The translations under genes were made by a program, and so were the position numbers. From Streptomyces sp. SID13031 (GTDB lineage: Bacteria > Actinomycetota > Actinomycetes > Propionibacteriales > Kribbellaceae), in assembly GCF_010548305.1 (NCBI RefSeq), contig NZ_JAAGLV010000008.1, positions 186,001-250,000 of the forward strand: 64,000 nucleotides of DNA, given 5' to 3'. Of this stretch, positions 48,037-55,545 are shown in pieces (within the stretch, counting starts at the first letter, position 1; each line of letters starts with the position of its first letter). The notes under the pieces were generated by a model, which did no database searches, was not told where the DNA came from, and was given only the letters and a program-made list of their open reading frames with translations.

Positions 48037-49020
48037 ATGAACGCTCTTCGAGCGCTTCGGCGCAAGATCATGACCCCCAACCGATCCGCCACGAGCCTCG
48101 AGGTCCGCGGATTCCACGTCAAGAACCCCGAGGCGCGCAAGCTGCTGGAGAGCGTCGGCGGTACGTTCCTCGACGGGTTCGGATTCGCTGCCGAGGCCCG
48201 GGTACCAGCCGCGGCCGAGCCGTCGCTGGCGGCCGTGCCCACCCGGTTCCGCGGCTTCGCCCATGAGGGTGCCGCGATGGCCTTCGCGATCCGCGACGGC
48301 CTGCGCCCCGGTGGTGGACGCAACGTCGAACGATTCCTGGCCGGCGCCGGTGCCAACCACGTCTACATGGCCTACGTCGGCGTCGGCTGGGCGATGGCGC
48401 GGCTGCCCCGGATCCGGTGGTCGACCTTGCATGCGCCCGATCCGTTGCTGCGCTGGCTGGTGCTCGACGGCTACGGGTTCCACCAGGCCTACTTCCGCAC
48501 CGAGCGCTATGTCTACGACCTGTACGAGGACGCATCGGTGCCGTGGCGTGGCGCGACCGCGCGGGACTACGGGTCACGCGCCACCGACCAGGGCATCGGC
48601 CGGGCTCTGTGGTTCATCGGTGGTACCGATGTCGAGGTCGTGACCAGCCTGGTCGAGCGCTATCCGAGCGGCCGGCGGGCCGACCTGTACGGCGGGATCG
48701 GGCTCGCCGCCACCTACGCCGGGGGCGCCACCGAGGCCGAGCTGACGGCACTGTGGGATCACGCCGAGGAGTATCGGCCGGAATTGGCCCAGGGCGCCGC
48801 CTTTGCGGCCGCCGCTCGGGCCAAGGCCGACCTGGTCTGCCCACACAACGAGCTGGCCACCCAGATCTTCTGCGGCCAGCCGGTGGCGCTGGCGGAGAAG
48901 ATCACCGACGAGACGATGGCCGACCTTCCCGCCGACGGTGTGCTCCCGGCGTACGAGGTCTGGCGGCAACGGATCTCGGCGGCCTTCGTCCAGTCCGGCC
49001 ACGTCGCAGCGACCAGCTGA
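48037..49020 (+). CDS. DUF1702 family protein (UnbL-like)
   Basis: A 327-residue soluble protein of the DUF1702 family. Recognisable stretches: LEVRGFHVKNPEARKLLESV, FLDGFGFAAEA, FRGFAHEGAAMAFAIRDGL, VGVGWAMARLP, LDGYGFHQAYFRTERYVYD, GIGRALWFIGGTDVEVVTS and DLYGGIGLAATYAGGATEAEL. In enediyne antibiotic loci this family is the UnbL partner of UnbV and UnbU. The reaction it catalyses is not established, as far as I know. Tight spacing to CopC (23 bases) and a good ribosome site (GAGGAG) support one operon. The gene order DUF1702-UnbV-UnbU is the same as in typical enediyne cassettes. Confidence 0.85.
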   Translation: MNALRALRRKIMTPNRSATSLEVRGFHVKNPEARKLLESVGGTFLDGFGFAAEARVPAAAEPSLAAVPTRFRGFAHEGAAMAFAIRDGLRPGGGRNVERFLAGAGANHVYMAYVGVGWAMARLPRIRWSTLHAPDPLLRWLVLDGYGFHQAYFRTERYVYDLYEDASVPWRGATARDYGSRATDQGIGRALWFIGGTDVEVVTSLVERYPSGRRADLYGGIGLAATYAGGATEAELTALWDHAEEYRPELAQGAAFAAAARAKADLVCPHNELATQIFCGQPVALAEKITDETMADLPADGVLPAYEVWRQRISAAFVQSGHVAATS

Positions 49021-49130
49021 GCATCGCGCGAGAAGACCAGCCCTGGCGAGCCATCCATGATTTCTGCGCAGGACAGGCCGCCCCCCTTTCGGCGTCGAGC
49101 GGCGCCACCCCGTCGAGATTCGAGGATCCG

Positions 49131-51092
49131 ATGCGTTCTAGCCCAACAGCCGTGGTGCGCCGACTCGCGCCAGCCCTATTCGTCATCGTCCTGACCGGCA
49201 CGCTGTTCGTGGTGGCTCAGCGACCGACGGTCTCCGAGGCCAGCCAGACCGCGCTGGCCTCGCAGTTCCGGTTCACCGAAATGCCGATCGCGTTGCCGGA
49301 CAACCTTCCGGACAAGTCGGTTCGGGTGGTCAACCCGCGGTACGAGCACATCAGGTCGTGGATCTCGTCGGTCGGCGCCGCCATCTCCGTCAACGACCTG
49401 GACGGTCACGGTGTCGCCAACGACCTGTGCCTGGTCGACACGCGGTCCGACGCGGCGATCGTCACGCCGGCCCCGTCAGGTGGCGAGAACTACAAGCCGT
49501 TCGTGCTGAACCCGGCCCCGCTGCCGATGTCGGACATCATCGCGCCGATGGGCTGTGTCCCAGGTGACTACAACGGCGACGGCTGGACCGACCTGCTGGT
49601 CTACTACTGGGGTCGTACCCCCGTGGTGTTCCTGCACCGCGGCCAGCCGGGCCTGCTGAGCCTGGCCAGCTACCAGCCCACCGAGCTGATCGCACCGCCC
49701 ACCCTGCCCGGCGGCACGTACCAGGGCAGGCAGTGGAACACCAACGCCGTGGCGGTCGCAGACTTCGACGGTGATGGTCACCCCGATATCGGGGTGTTCA
49801 ACTACTTCCCGGAAAGCGGCGTGCTGGATCCCAACGGGCAGCCCAACGTCCAGATGAACCACTCGATGTCCCGGGCCACCAATGCCGGCGGGGCGCACGT
49901 TCTGCGCTGGACGGGGGCGACCGCGTCCTCGGTCTCCTACCAGGAACAGCCGGCCATCGATCCCCGCTACGCCACCGGCTGGACGCTGGGTTCCAGTTCG
50001 GCCGACCTCGACGGCGACCTGTTGCCGGAGCTCTACCTGGCCAACGACTTCGGGCAGGACCGGATGTTCCACAACCGGTCGACCCCGGGCCGCATCAAGT
50101 TCGCGCTGGTGGAGGGGGAGCGGAACGCGCTCACGCCCAAGTCCCTGGTCGTCGGGCACGACTCGTTCAAGGGGATGGGCGTCGAGTTCGGCGACCTGAA
50201 CGGCAACGGGCAGTTCGATGCGTTCGTCAGCGACATCACCACCTCCTGGGGTCTGGAGGAGAGCAACCTGGTGTGGATGAACACCCAGACCAGCACGGCC
50301 GGGGCCAAGGCCGAGCTCGAGAAGGGCATCGCACCGTTCCGCAACGAGGCCGGCAAGCTCGACATGGCCTGGACCGGCTGGGGCTGGGACGCCAAGATGG
50401 CCGACTTCGACAACAGCGGCCAGCTGGCCGTCGTCCAGGCCTGCGGGTTCGTCCAGGGCACCACCAACCGGTTCAACTGGCTGCAAGAGCTTGCTATGGG
50501 CAACGACCTGCTGCTGGAGAACCCGGACATGTGGCCCAAGGCCGAGCCGGGTGACGACCTGTCCGGGCACGAGCCGATGGCGTTCTGGGTCCGCGACGGC
50601 AACGGCCGGTACGTGAACCTCAGCGCCAAGCTCGGCCTCGACAACCAGACTCCGACCCGGGGTGTCGCGGTCGCCGACACCGATGGCGACGGCGGGCAGG
50701 AGTTCGCCATCGCCCGCCAGTGGGGCCCACCGGCCTACTACCGCAACACCAGTACCGATCGCGGCGACTTCCTGGGCCTGCGTCTGTACCGGCCGGCCAC
50801 GGACGGCGCGGCGGGCGGACCGGTCGGTACGCCGGCCTACGGCGCCAAAGTCGTAGTGACCAGCGCCGACGGTCAACGGCAGATCGCCCAGCTCGACGGC
50901 GGCGGCGGCCACTCCGGCAAGCGGAGCTTCGATGTGTTCTTCGGTCTGGGGGACTCGGGCTCACAACCGGTCTCGGCCGAGATCAGCTGGCGAGACGTCC
51001 GCGGGACCACCCACGTGCAGACGGTCGACCTGAGCGCCGGCTGGCACAACCTGATGCTGACCGACCAGGTCAAGGAGGTAGCAGCGAAATGA
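49131..51092 (+). CDS. UnbV-like secreted protein (FG-GAP/VCBS repeats with ASPIC/UnbV domain)
   Basis: A 653-residue exported protein. A signal peptide (VVRRLAPALFVIVLTGTLFV) is followed by beta-propeller repeats of the FG-GAP/VCBS type with calcium-loop motifs: CVPGDYNGDGWTDLLVYYWG, VADFDGDGHPDIGVFNYFP, SSADLDGDLLPELYLANDFG, FGDLNGNGQFDAFVSDI, and VADTDGDGGQEFAIARQWG. The C-terminal domain with AKVVVTSADGQRQIAQLDGG and HSGKRSFDVFFGLGDS is the ASPIC/UnbV module. In enediyne loci such proteins are called UnbV. It probably works outside the cell membrane together with UnbU; substrate and reaction are unknown. It overlaps UnbU by four bases. ATG at 49131 follows GAGGATCCG. Confidence 0.87.
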   Translation: MRSSPTAVVRRLAPALFVIVLTGTLFVVAQRPTVSEASQTALASQFRFTEMPIALPDNLPDKSVRVVNPRYEHIRSWISSVGAAISVNDLDGHGVANDLCLVDTRSDAAIVTPAPSGGENYKPFVLNPAPLPMSDIIAPMGCVPGDYNGDGWTDLLVYYWGRTPVVFLHRGQPGLLSLASYQPTELIAPPTLPGGTYQGRQWNTNAVAVADFDGDGHPDIGVFNYFPESGVLDPNGQPNVQMNHSMSRATNAGGAHVLRWTGATASSVSYQEQPAIDPRYATGWTLGSSSADLDGDLLPELYLANDFGQDRMFHNRSTPGRIKFALVEGERNALTPKSLVVGHDSFKGMGVEFGDLNGNGQFDAFVSDITTSWGLEESNLVWMNTQTSTAGAKAELEKGIAPFRNEAGKLDMAWTGWGWDAKMADFDNSGQLAVVQACGFVQGTTNRFNWLQELAMGNDLLLENPDMWPKAEPGDDLSGHEPMAFWVRDGNGRYVNLSAKLGLDNQTPTRGVAVADTDGDGGQEFAIARQWGPPAYYRNTSTDRGDFLGLRLYRPATDGAAGGPVGTPAYGAKVVVTSADGQRQIAQLDGGGGHSGKRSFDVFFGLGDSGSQPVSAEISWRDVRGTTHVQTVDLSAGWHNLMLTDQVKEVAAK

Positions 51093-52117
51093 CGACGACG
51101 GACAGCGTCTCGACCAGCGAGGGGCGCGACCTCCTCTCCACCACCACGGTCCTCCCGCCACCTGCCAAGAAGGTGCCGGTACCACCGGCGCTGCAGGTTG
51201 CCGCGGCCAAGCGAGCCAGCCTTCCGCCGAGAGTCGACGGGCGTGACCCGCGCTACCTGGCGCTGCGCAACTTCGCCATCTCGATGAGCGTCTTCAACAT
51301 CCTGGGCTACACCGTCCTCGGTTTCGAGCAGCCGTGGGCCTGGCCGCTGTTCGCCCTGGCCATCGGTCTGGGCCTGGAGATGGTGGTCGCGGTGATCGCG
51401 GGCTGGGCCAGCCGGACCAGGCCGGCCTTCGCCGGCTACGGCGCCTGGGGAGTGTTCACCTTCCTGCTACCGGCTTACATCACCACCCTCGCGGTCAACA
51501 TGCTGTTGTACGCGAACGACCGGTTCTGGCCGATCGCCTTCGCGGTGGTGATCGCGGTCGGTCAGAAGGCCGTCCTGGTCGCGCCGATCAAGGGGCGCTG
51601 GCGGCACTTCATGAATCCGTCCAACTTCGGCATCACGATGACGCTGATTCTGTTCTCCTGGGTCAACATCTCCCCGCCGTACCACTTCACCGAACACGTC
51701 CCCGACGTGTTCCGGCTGATGATCCCGATCATCTTGCTGACCGCCGGTACGGTGCTGAACTCCGTCCTGACCAAGAAGGTGCCGCTGATCCTGGGCTGGC
51801 TGGGTTCGTTCGTCATCCAGGCCCTGCTGCGGCACTGGATCTGGGACGTCGCCCTCTGGGCCGCACTGCTGCCGATGACCGGGGTGGCGTTCCTCCTCTT
51901 CACCAACTACATGGTGACCGACCCCGGTACCACCCCGACCAAACCGCGGGACCAGTTCATGTTCGGTATGAGCGTGGGCGTCGTGTACGGCGTACTGATG
52001 GTCTTCGACGTCGTCTACACGCTGTTCTTCGCGACAACCCTCGTCTGCCTCGGCCGAGGCCTGATGTGGTGGCTGAAGTGGATGCGCGAACGCCGCCAGG
52101 AGGTCCCCGCCAGCTGA
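51089..52117 (+). CDS. UnbU-like membrane protein (NqrB/RnfD superfamily)
   Basis: A 342-residue integral membrane protein overlapping unbV by four bases and preceded by AAGGAGG. About nine helices follow a hydrophilic N-terminus. The motif KGRWRHFMNPSNFGITMTLI and the segment TNYMVTDPGTTPTKPRDQFM resemble the NPS/NPA and A-T-D-P-x-T-x-P signatures of NqrB/RnfD membrane subunits that carry covalent flavin in redox pumps. In enediyne loci this protein is UnbU; export, electron transfer or tailoring of a polyene are proposed roles. I infer an electron-transfer role by motif only. A terminator follows 14 bases after the stop. Confidence 0.87.
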   Translation: MTTTDSVSTSEGRDLLSTTTVLPPPAKKVPVPPALQVAAAKRASLPPRVDGRDPRYLALRNFAISMSVFNILGYTVLGFEQPWAWPLFALAIGLGLEMVVAVIAGWASRTRPAFAGYGAWGVFTFLLPAYITTLAVNMLLYANDRFWPIAFAVVIAVGQKAVLVAPIKGRWRHFMNPSNFGITMTLILFSWVNISPPYHFTEHVPDVFRLMIPIILLTAGTVLNSVLTKKVPLILGWLGSFVIQALLRHWIWDVALWAALLPMTGVAFLLFTNYMVTDPGTTPTKPRDQFMFGMSVGVVYGVLMVFDVVYTLFFATTLVCLGRGLMWWLKWMRERRQEVPAS

Positions 52118-52131
52118 CTGACAAGACATCC

Positions 52132-52165
52132 GAAGCGCCGGCGACCCGATGATCGCCGGCGCTTC
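52132..52165 (+). terminator. Terminator after unbU
   Basis: GAAGCGCCGGCGA and TCGCCGGCGCTTC form a perfect 13-base stem with an 8-base loop, 14 bases past the unbU stop. It separates the UnbLVU operon from the next gene group. Confidence 0.85.
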
Positions 52166-52182
52166 CGCGTCGGTGCGGTGGG

Positions 52183-52317
52183 CTAGGAGGCCGCGATCAC
52201 CAGCTCGCCCGTCCAGTCACCGCACGCCATCGGCGCGCCGATGGCGTGCCACCCCTCGCATGCGGCCGCCAGGGTATCGACGACGTGTGCCAGTTGCGAG
52301 CCGAGCCCGCCGCGCGG
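52183..52317 (-). pseudogene. Coding-like fragment downstream of the ATP-grasp gene
   Basis: A minus-strand frame with strong codon bias reads GGLGSQLAHVVDTLAAACEG, then WHAIGAPMACGDWTGELVIA before a TAG. There is a stop just upstream (TAG at 52318-52320) and no start codon, so it is a truncated remnant if real. No family recognised. The remaining 60 bases before the ATP-grasp stop hold nothing I can identify. Confidence 0.3.
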
Positions 52318-52374
52318 CTATGATGACCATCTTCTCGTGCAGCGCGACGCGGCTGATGACGAGAAGCGGTTGCC

Positions 52375-53589
52375 TTATATCGACTCACCGGCCGGCCGGG
52401 TGACGATGCGGATGCCCTCGGCCAGCGCTCGCGCGGCGGCGAGGACGCACGAGGCATCAGCCCCGGAAGCACTCCCACTGCCGACTCGCGCCGATGAGCT
52501 GGTCAAGGCGGCGACGCTGTCTCCCGGCTTGACGAACGACCTCACCTCCTCTGCCGTCGCGTCCGGAAATGTCAGGCTCGGCAGGACAACCGACTCCACT
52601 ACACCCTCCGGCGCGGTGGCAAACGCGATTGCGGCGGCACCTGCGGCGGGGGAAGCCCCGGGAGCAGGCGCGCCCAGACCAAGTGGCCAGCCCAGACTCC
52701 AGCGCAGTAGGTCTGTCCCGGTGACAAGGTGGACCAGGTGGGGAATCCCGTCACCGCCGACCCGACTGTGCGACTCGATGATCTTGAGACCGTCACCGGT
52801 CAGTTTGAACTCGGTATGAGCCGGCCCGTCGACGAGACCCACGACGTCGAGGAACTCGACCAGCTGACCCTGTACGGCCGGTGCCGACGCGATGTCCAGC
52901 GAGGGCGCCGGTACCACATGAGCCAACTCGACGAACGAGGGACCGATGTGCTTCTCGACGATCGCGAAGATCCGGTGGACGCCGCCGACGCTGAAGCTCT
53001 CGGCGCTGTATTCCTGGCCCGGGAGATACTCCTCGAGCAACCGGCCGGACGGATCGCCTTGCGCCCGCAGATCGTCGACGCTCTCGATCAGCACAACGCC
53101 TTGGCTACCGGCACCCGAACGGGGCTTGAGAATGGCTGGTCCGCCACCCCAGCCGAGAAAGATGGCGACAGCCTCTGCGGTGCTCGCGGGGACCGACGCC
53201 CGCAGCGTCAGGTGCGGCGCCTTGAGTTCGAGCAACGCTCGCATGCTCGCCTTGTCCCGTAGGGTCTCCACCACTTCGAGTGGAGTACCGACGAGTCCCA
53301 GGTGTTCGTTGGCGAGGGCCGCGGGGATGAGGCCGTCCTCCCGAATGCTGACAACGGCATCGGGCTGCAACGGCCGAAGTACCTGCTCCACGAAACCCAG
53401 CAGTGCGGCCGCGGTGTAGTCGACCGTGTAGAGGGTCGACCGCACCGGGTTCGGCTCGATGAATGCCGCTAGGCGGCTTCCCGGCTTCTGGACGTGAATG
53501 AGGCGGCAACCGAGTTGCCGCGCGACAGCTGCGAGCTGCTTACTCGCTCCGAGTACGACGAGTTGCAGATCCTCGGGAGGCTTGGACAT
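52375..53589 (-). CDS. ATP-grasp domain enzyme (amino acid or peptide ligase type)
   Basis: A 404-residue ATP-grasp protein. The N-terminal Rossmann part holds VVLGASKQLAAVARQLGCRL; the ATP-binding lid includes AILKPRSGAGSQGVVLIES, LLEEYLPGQEYSAESFSV; metal ligands are in TEFKLTGDGLKIIESHSRVGGDG. Such enzymes make acyl-phosphate intermediates and ligate carboxylates to amines, as in L-amino acid ligases and BtrJ-like enzymes. It lies inside the biosynthetic region but on the opposite strand. About 170 bases upstream on the same strand is a Trp-rich peptide frame that might be related. The C-terminal 25 residues are Ser/Gly/Ala-rich. Substrate unknown. Confidence 0.88.
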   Translation of the reverse strand: MSKPPEDLQLVVLGASKQLAAVARQLGCRLIHVQKPGSRLAAFIEPNPVRSTLYTVDYTAAALLGFVEQVLRPLQPDAVVSIREDGLIPAALANEHLGLVGTPLEVVETLRDKASMRALLELKAPHLTLRASVPASTAEAVAIFLGWGGGPAILKPRSGAGSQGVVLIESVDDLRAQGDPSGRLLEEYLPGQEYSAESFSVGGVHRIFAIVEKHIGPSFVELAHVVPAPSLDIASAPAVQGQLVEFLDVVGLVDGPAHTEFKLTGDGLKIIESHSRVGGDGIPHLVHLVTGTDLLRWSLGWPLGLGAPAPGASPAAGAAAIAFATAPEGVVESVVLPSLTFPDATAEEVRSFVKPGDSVAALTSSSARVGSGSASGADASCVLAAARALAEGIRIVTRPAGESI

Positions 53590-53927
53590 CAGCGGGTTCC
53601 AATCGCGCGTAAACGTGAGTCGACAGCGGATTCAGGTGGGATATCAGGGGAGCAGAAGCCCCGACTCCACGAAGCCGTCCCGTGCTCGCGCACACCAGAC
53701 GAGAATGGCATCCGGGAGGTGTCCACGACAGATCCCTGCGTGCTGTAGATCGCGGCGACCGCTAGGACGTCTGGTACTTCCACCAACACGTGTTTCCCAG
53801 GTGCTCGAGGAACCACCTGCAGGCTCCGGCGATGAGGCCTAGGCGGACGGCATGCTGGAAGAGGCCCGCCCACCAGCGGCGTGCCACTGTCGTGGGCAAC
53901 GCGTCGGTCGGCGACGCCCGCTGAAGG
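53590..53927. other. 338-base divergent intergenic region
   Basis: Lies between the ATP-grasp start (minus) and the CMD-family gene (plus). The left 170 bases have low third-position GC in all frames and hold a short frame whose stop overlaps the ATP-grasp ATG (ATGA). The right half holds the candidate peptide at 53762-53899. No convincing promoter was recognised. Confidence 0.5.
53762..53899 (-). CDS. Candidate Trp-rich small peptide upstream of ATP-grasp gene
   Basis: A 45-codon minus-strand frame with 84 percent GC at third positions that reads VARRWWAGLFQHAVRLGLIA, then GACRWFLEHLGNTCWWKYQ and TS before TAG. It has five Trp, two Cys, an amphipathic/hydrophobic middle and a basic start. 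The start codon is unsure: TTG at 53897-53899 or GTG at 53885-53887, neither with a ribosome site; the frame stays open further upstream. It lies on the same strand as the ATP-grasp gene, 170 bases before it, so precursor-and-ligase pairing is conceivable. It could also be a small membrane peptide. No family is recognised with certainty. Confidence 0.38.
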   Translation of the reverse strand: MPTTVARRWWAGLFQHAVRLGLIAGACRWFLEHLGNTCWWKYQTS

Positions 53928-54506
53928 ATGGTGCAACCCGTGGCGCACATCGATTTGGGAATCGACGAGACCCGACTGCCGGGAATCACCGGACTGCTGG
54001 CCTTCCGGCCGGAGACCGCGGGACCGCTGAACGATCTGGCCAATGCGCTGCTGTTCGAGCCGAACTCCTTGTCCCGCGGCGATCGTGAGCTGATCGCGGC
54101 GTACGTGTCCGGCCTCAACCAGTGCACCTTCTGTCGCGGCTCGCACTCGGCCTTCGCGGCGGCGCAGTTACCGGGCGGTTCGGACCTGGTGGCCCAGGTT
54201 CTCCGCGATCCCGAGTCGGCCCCGATCTCCGAGCAGCTGAAGGCCCTGCTGCGCATCGCCGCCGCCGTACAGCAGGACGGACGGCGGGTGACCGAGGCGT
54301 TGGTGAATCAGGCCAAGGAAGCTGGAGCGACCGATGTCGAGATCCACGACACGGTGCTGATCGCTGCGGCGTTCTGCATGTTCAACCGGTACGTCGATGG
54401 GCTGGGAACCCTGGCCGGCCGGGACAGCAGCCAGTACGCCGCCGTGGCGCAGATGGTCGTCGCGGCCGGCTACGGCGCGCTCCGGCCGCCAGAACCCGTT
54501 AGCTGA
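53928..54506 (+). CDS. Carboxymuconolactone decarboxylase (CMD)-family protein, AhpD-like
   Basis: A 192-residue CMD/AhpD-like protein, first gene of a five-gene operon. The redox motif region is VSGLNQCTFCRGSHSAFAAA (C-x2-C followed by His), the hallmark of AhpD-type peroxidase-related proteins. Supporting segments are LSRGDRELIAAYVSG and VEIHDTVLIAAAFCMFNRYVDG, matching the uncharacterised peroxidase-related group. Function could be disulfide/peroxide redox chemistry protecting or activating a metabolite. The start is ATG at 53928 or GTG three bases later; GAAGG is immediately adjacent. Confidence 0.88.
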   Translation: MVQPVAHIDLGIDETRLPGITGLLAFRPETAGPLNDLANALLFEPNSLSRGDRELIAAYVSGLNQCTFCRGSHSAFAAAQLPGGSDLVAQVLRDPESAPISEQLKALLRIAAAVQQDGRRVTEALVNQAKEAGATDVEIHDTVLIAAAFCMFNRYVDGLGTLAGRDSSQYAAVAQMVVAAGYGALRPPEPVS

Positions 54507-54521
54507 CAGGAGTTTCGCCCC

Positions 54522-54968
54522 ATGAGCCCAGTCGACATGAGCCCCCTTGACGACCGACTCGCCTTCGCCCGACAGGTCAAGGCTGCCTCCGGTGGTGAGC
54601 TGCTGGACCTGATGCAGTCGCCGCGCCGTGCGTCGATCGTGGCCGACATCGTCGAGGACCTGCCGGCGGTCTTCCTGGCAGACCGGGCGGGCGACCTCGA
54701 GGCGGTCGTGCACTGGAAGGTGACCGGACGCCCTGACGGCGGTACCGACACGCTGGAGCTGGTCATCACGCAGGGAACGCTGGTCGTGTCGCCGGAGCCG
54801 GCCCGCACGCCCCGGCTGACTCTGACCCTTGGCCCGGTCGACTTCTTGCGAATGGTCACCGGCAACGCGAATGCCAAGTTGCTGTTCCTGCGGGGCCGGA
54901 TGAAGGCCCGCGGCGACCTGGGCCTCACCACGCGATTCCCCACCCTGTTCGACACACCGCGGCCGTAA
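54522..54968 (+). CDS. SCP2 sterol-binding-like domain protein
   Basis: A 148-residue single-domain SCP2-like protein. Core pattern: LPAVFLADRAGDLEAVVHWK, TLELVITQGTLVVSPEPA, TLTLGPVDFLRMVTGNANAK and LFLRGRMKARGDLGLTTRF, the L-F-L-x-G-K/R-L-K-x-x-G-D motif typical of SCP2 folds. It probably binds a hydrophobic intermediate, such as a polyene or acyl chain, and presents it to the oxidoreductase encoded two genes downstream. GGAG is located nine bases before the ATG; 15 and 10 bases separate it from its neighbours. Confidence 0.88.
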   Translation: MSPVDMSPLDDRLAFARQVKAASGGELLDLMQSPRRASIVADIVEDLPAVFLADRAGDLEAVVHWKVTGRPDGGTDTLELVITQGTLVVSPEPARTPRLTLTLGPVDFLRMVTGNANAKLLFLRGRMKARGDLGLTTRFPTLFDTPRP

Positions 54969-54978
54969 GGAAAGGTCT

Positions 54979-55545
54979 GTGGACGATTTCGAAGGGCTCT
55001 CGGCCGACCAGGTGATGACACTGGAGGCGTACGCCGACACCGTCATCCCCGGCGAACGGCGCGGTCCGACCGATCGCGCGGTGGCCGGTGCGGTAAACGG
55101 CGGCGGCGCGGTCGCCTCCGGAGCCATCGAGTTGATGATCTCACCGGAGGGCGGCCTGGCCGGCGCCCTGGACAGCCTGGCGGAGGGGCTCAACGGGCAC
55201 GCCTCCGACTACACGGCCCGGATCGGCCTCGACCCCGATCCGGCCGTACCGCCCTTTGTGGCGCTGGAATTCGACGACCGGATCGCCCTGGCTCAGGAGT
55301 TGCTGGCGCCGGGGCACCCGGAGCGGGAGCTGTGGGTCGCGCTGGCCATGTTCAGCACGATGGCCTGGGACACCGGCGCCCATCTGAACACAGCCGATGC
55401 CATCGCCGCGGGCCATCCGGGCCTGACCACGATGGGGTTCATGCCGCCGGAGCCCGACGGACTGTGGCGCTTTCCCAGGTTTTCCTATGGCCGTGCCCTC
55501 GCCGCGCTCCACCCGCGGACCACCCCGACAGGAGATCCGCAGTGA
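54979..55545 (+). CDS. Small helper protein of the GMC oxidoreductase (DUF5987 / gluconate dehydrogenase subunit 3-like)
   Basis: A 188-residue protein coupled by GTGA overlap to the GMC oxidoreductase. It opens with EGLSADQVMTLEAYADTVIP, the pattern of gluconate 2-dehydrogenase small (gamma) subunits, followed by ASDYTARIGLDPDPAVPPFV and MAWDTGAHLNTADAIAAG. Such subunits assist flavin oxidoreductases in membrane dehydrogenase complexes. No Tat signal is seen, unlike exported gamma subunits, so the complex is probably cytoplasmic. GTG at 54979 follows AAGGAAAGG. Confidence 0.8.
   Translation: MDDFEGLSADQVMTLEAYADTVIPGERRGPTDRAVAGAVNGGGAVASGAIELMISPEGGLAGALDSLAEGLNGHASDYTARIGLDPDPAVPPFVALEFDDRIALAQELLAPGHPERELWVALAMFSTMAWDTGAHLNTADAIAAGHPGLTTMGFMPPEPDGLWRFPRFSYGRALAALHPRTTPTGDPQ

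Noticed and set aside
46893..52117. Calling the UnbLVU operon a complete enediyne cluster
   Set aside because: No PKSE or TEBC is present in the window; only accessory proteins are visible, so the product class cannot be claimed.
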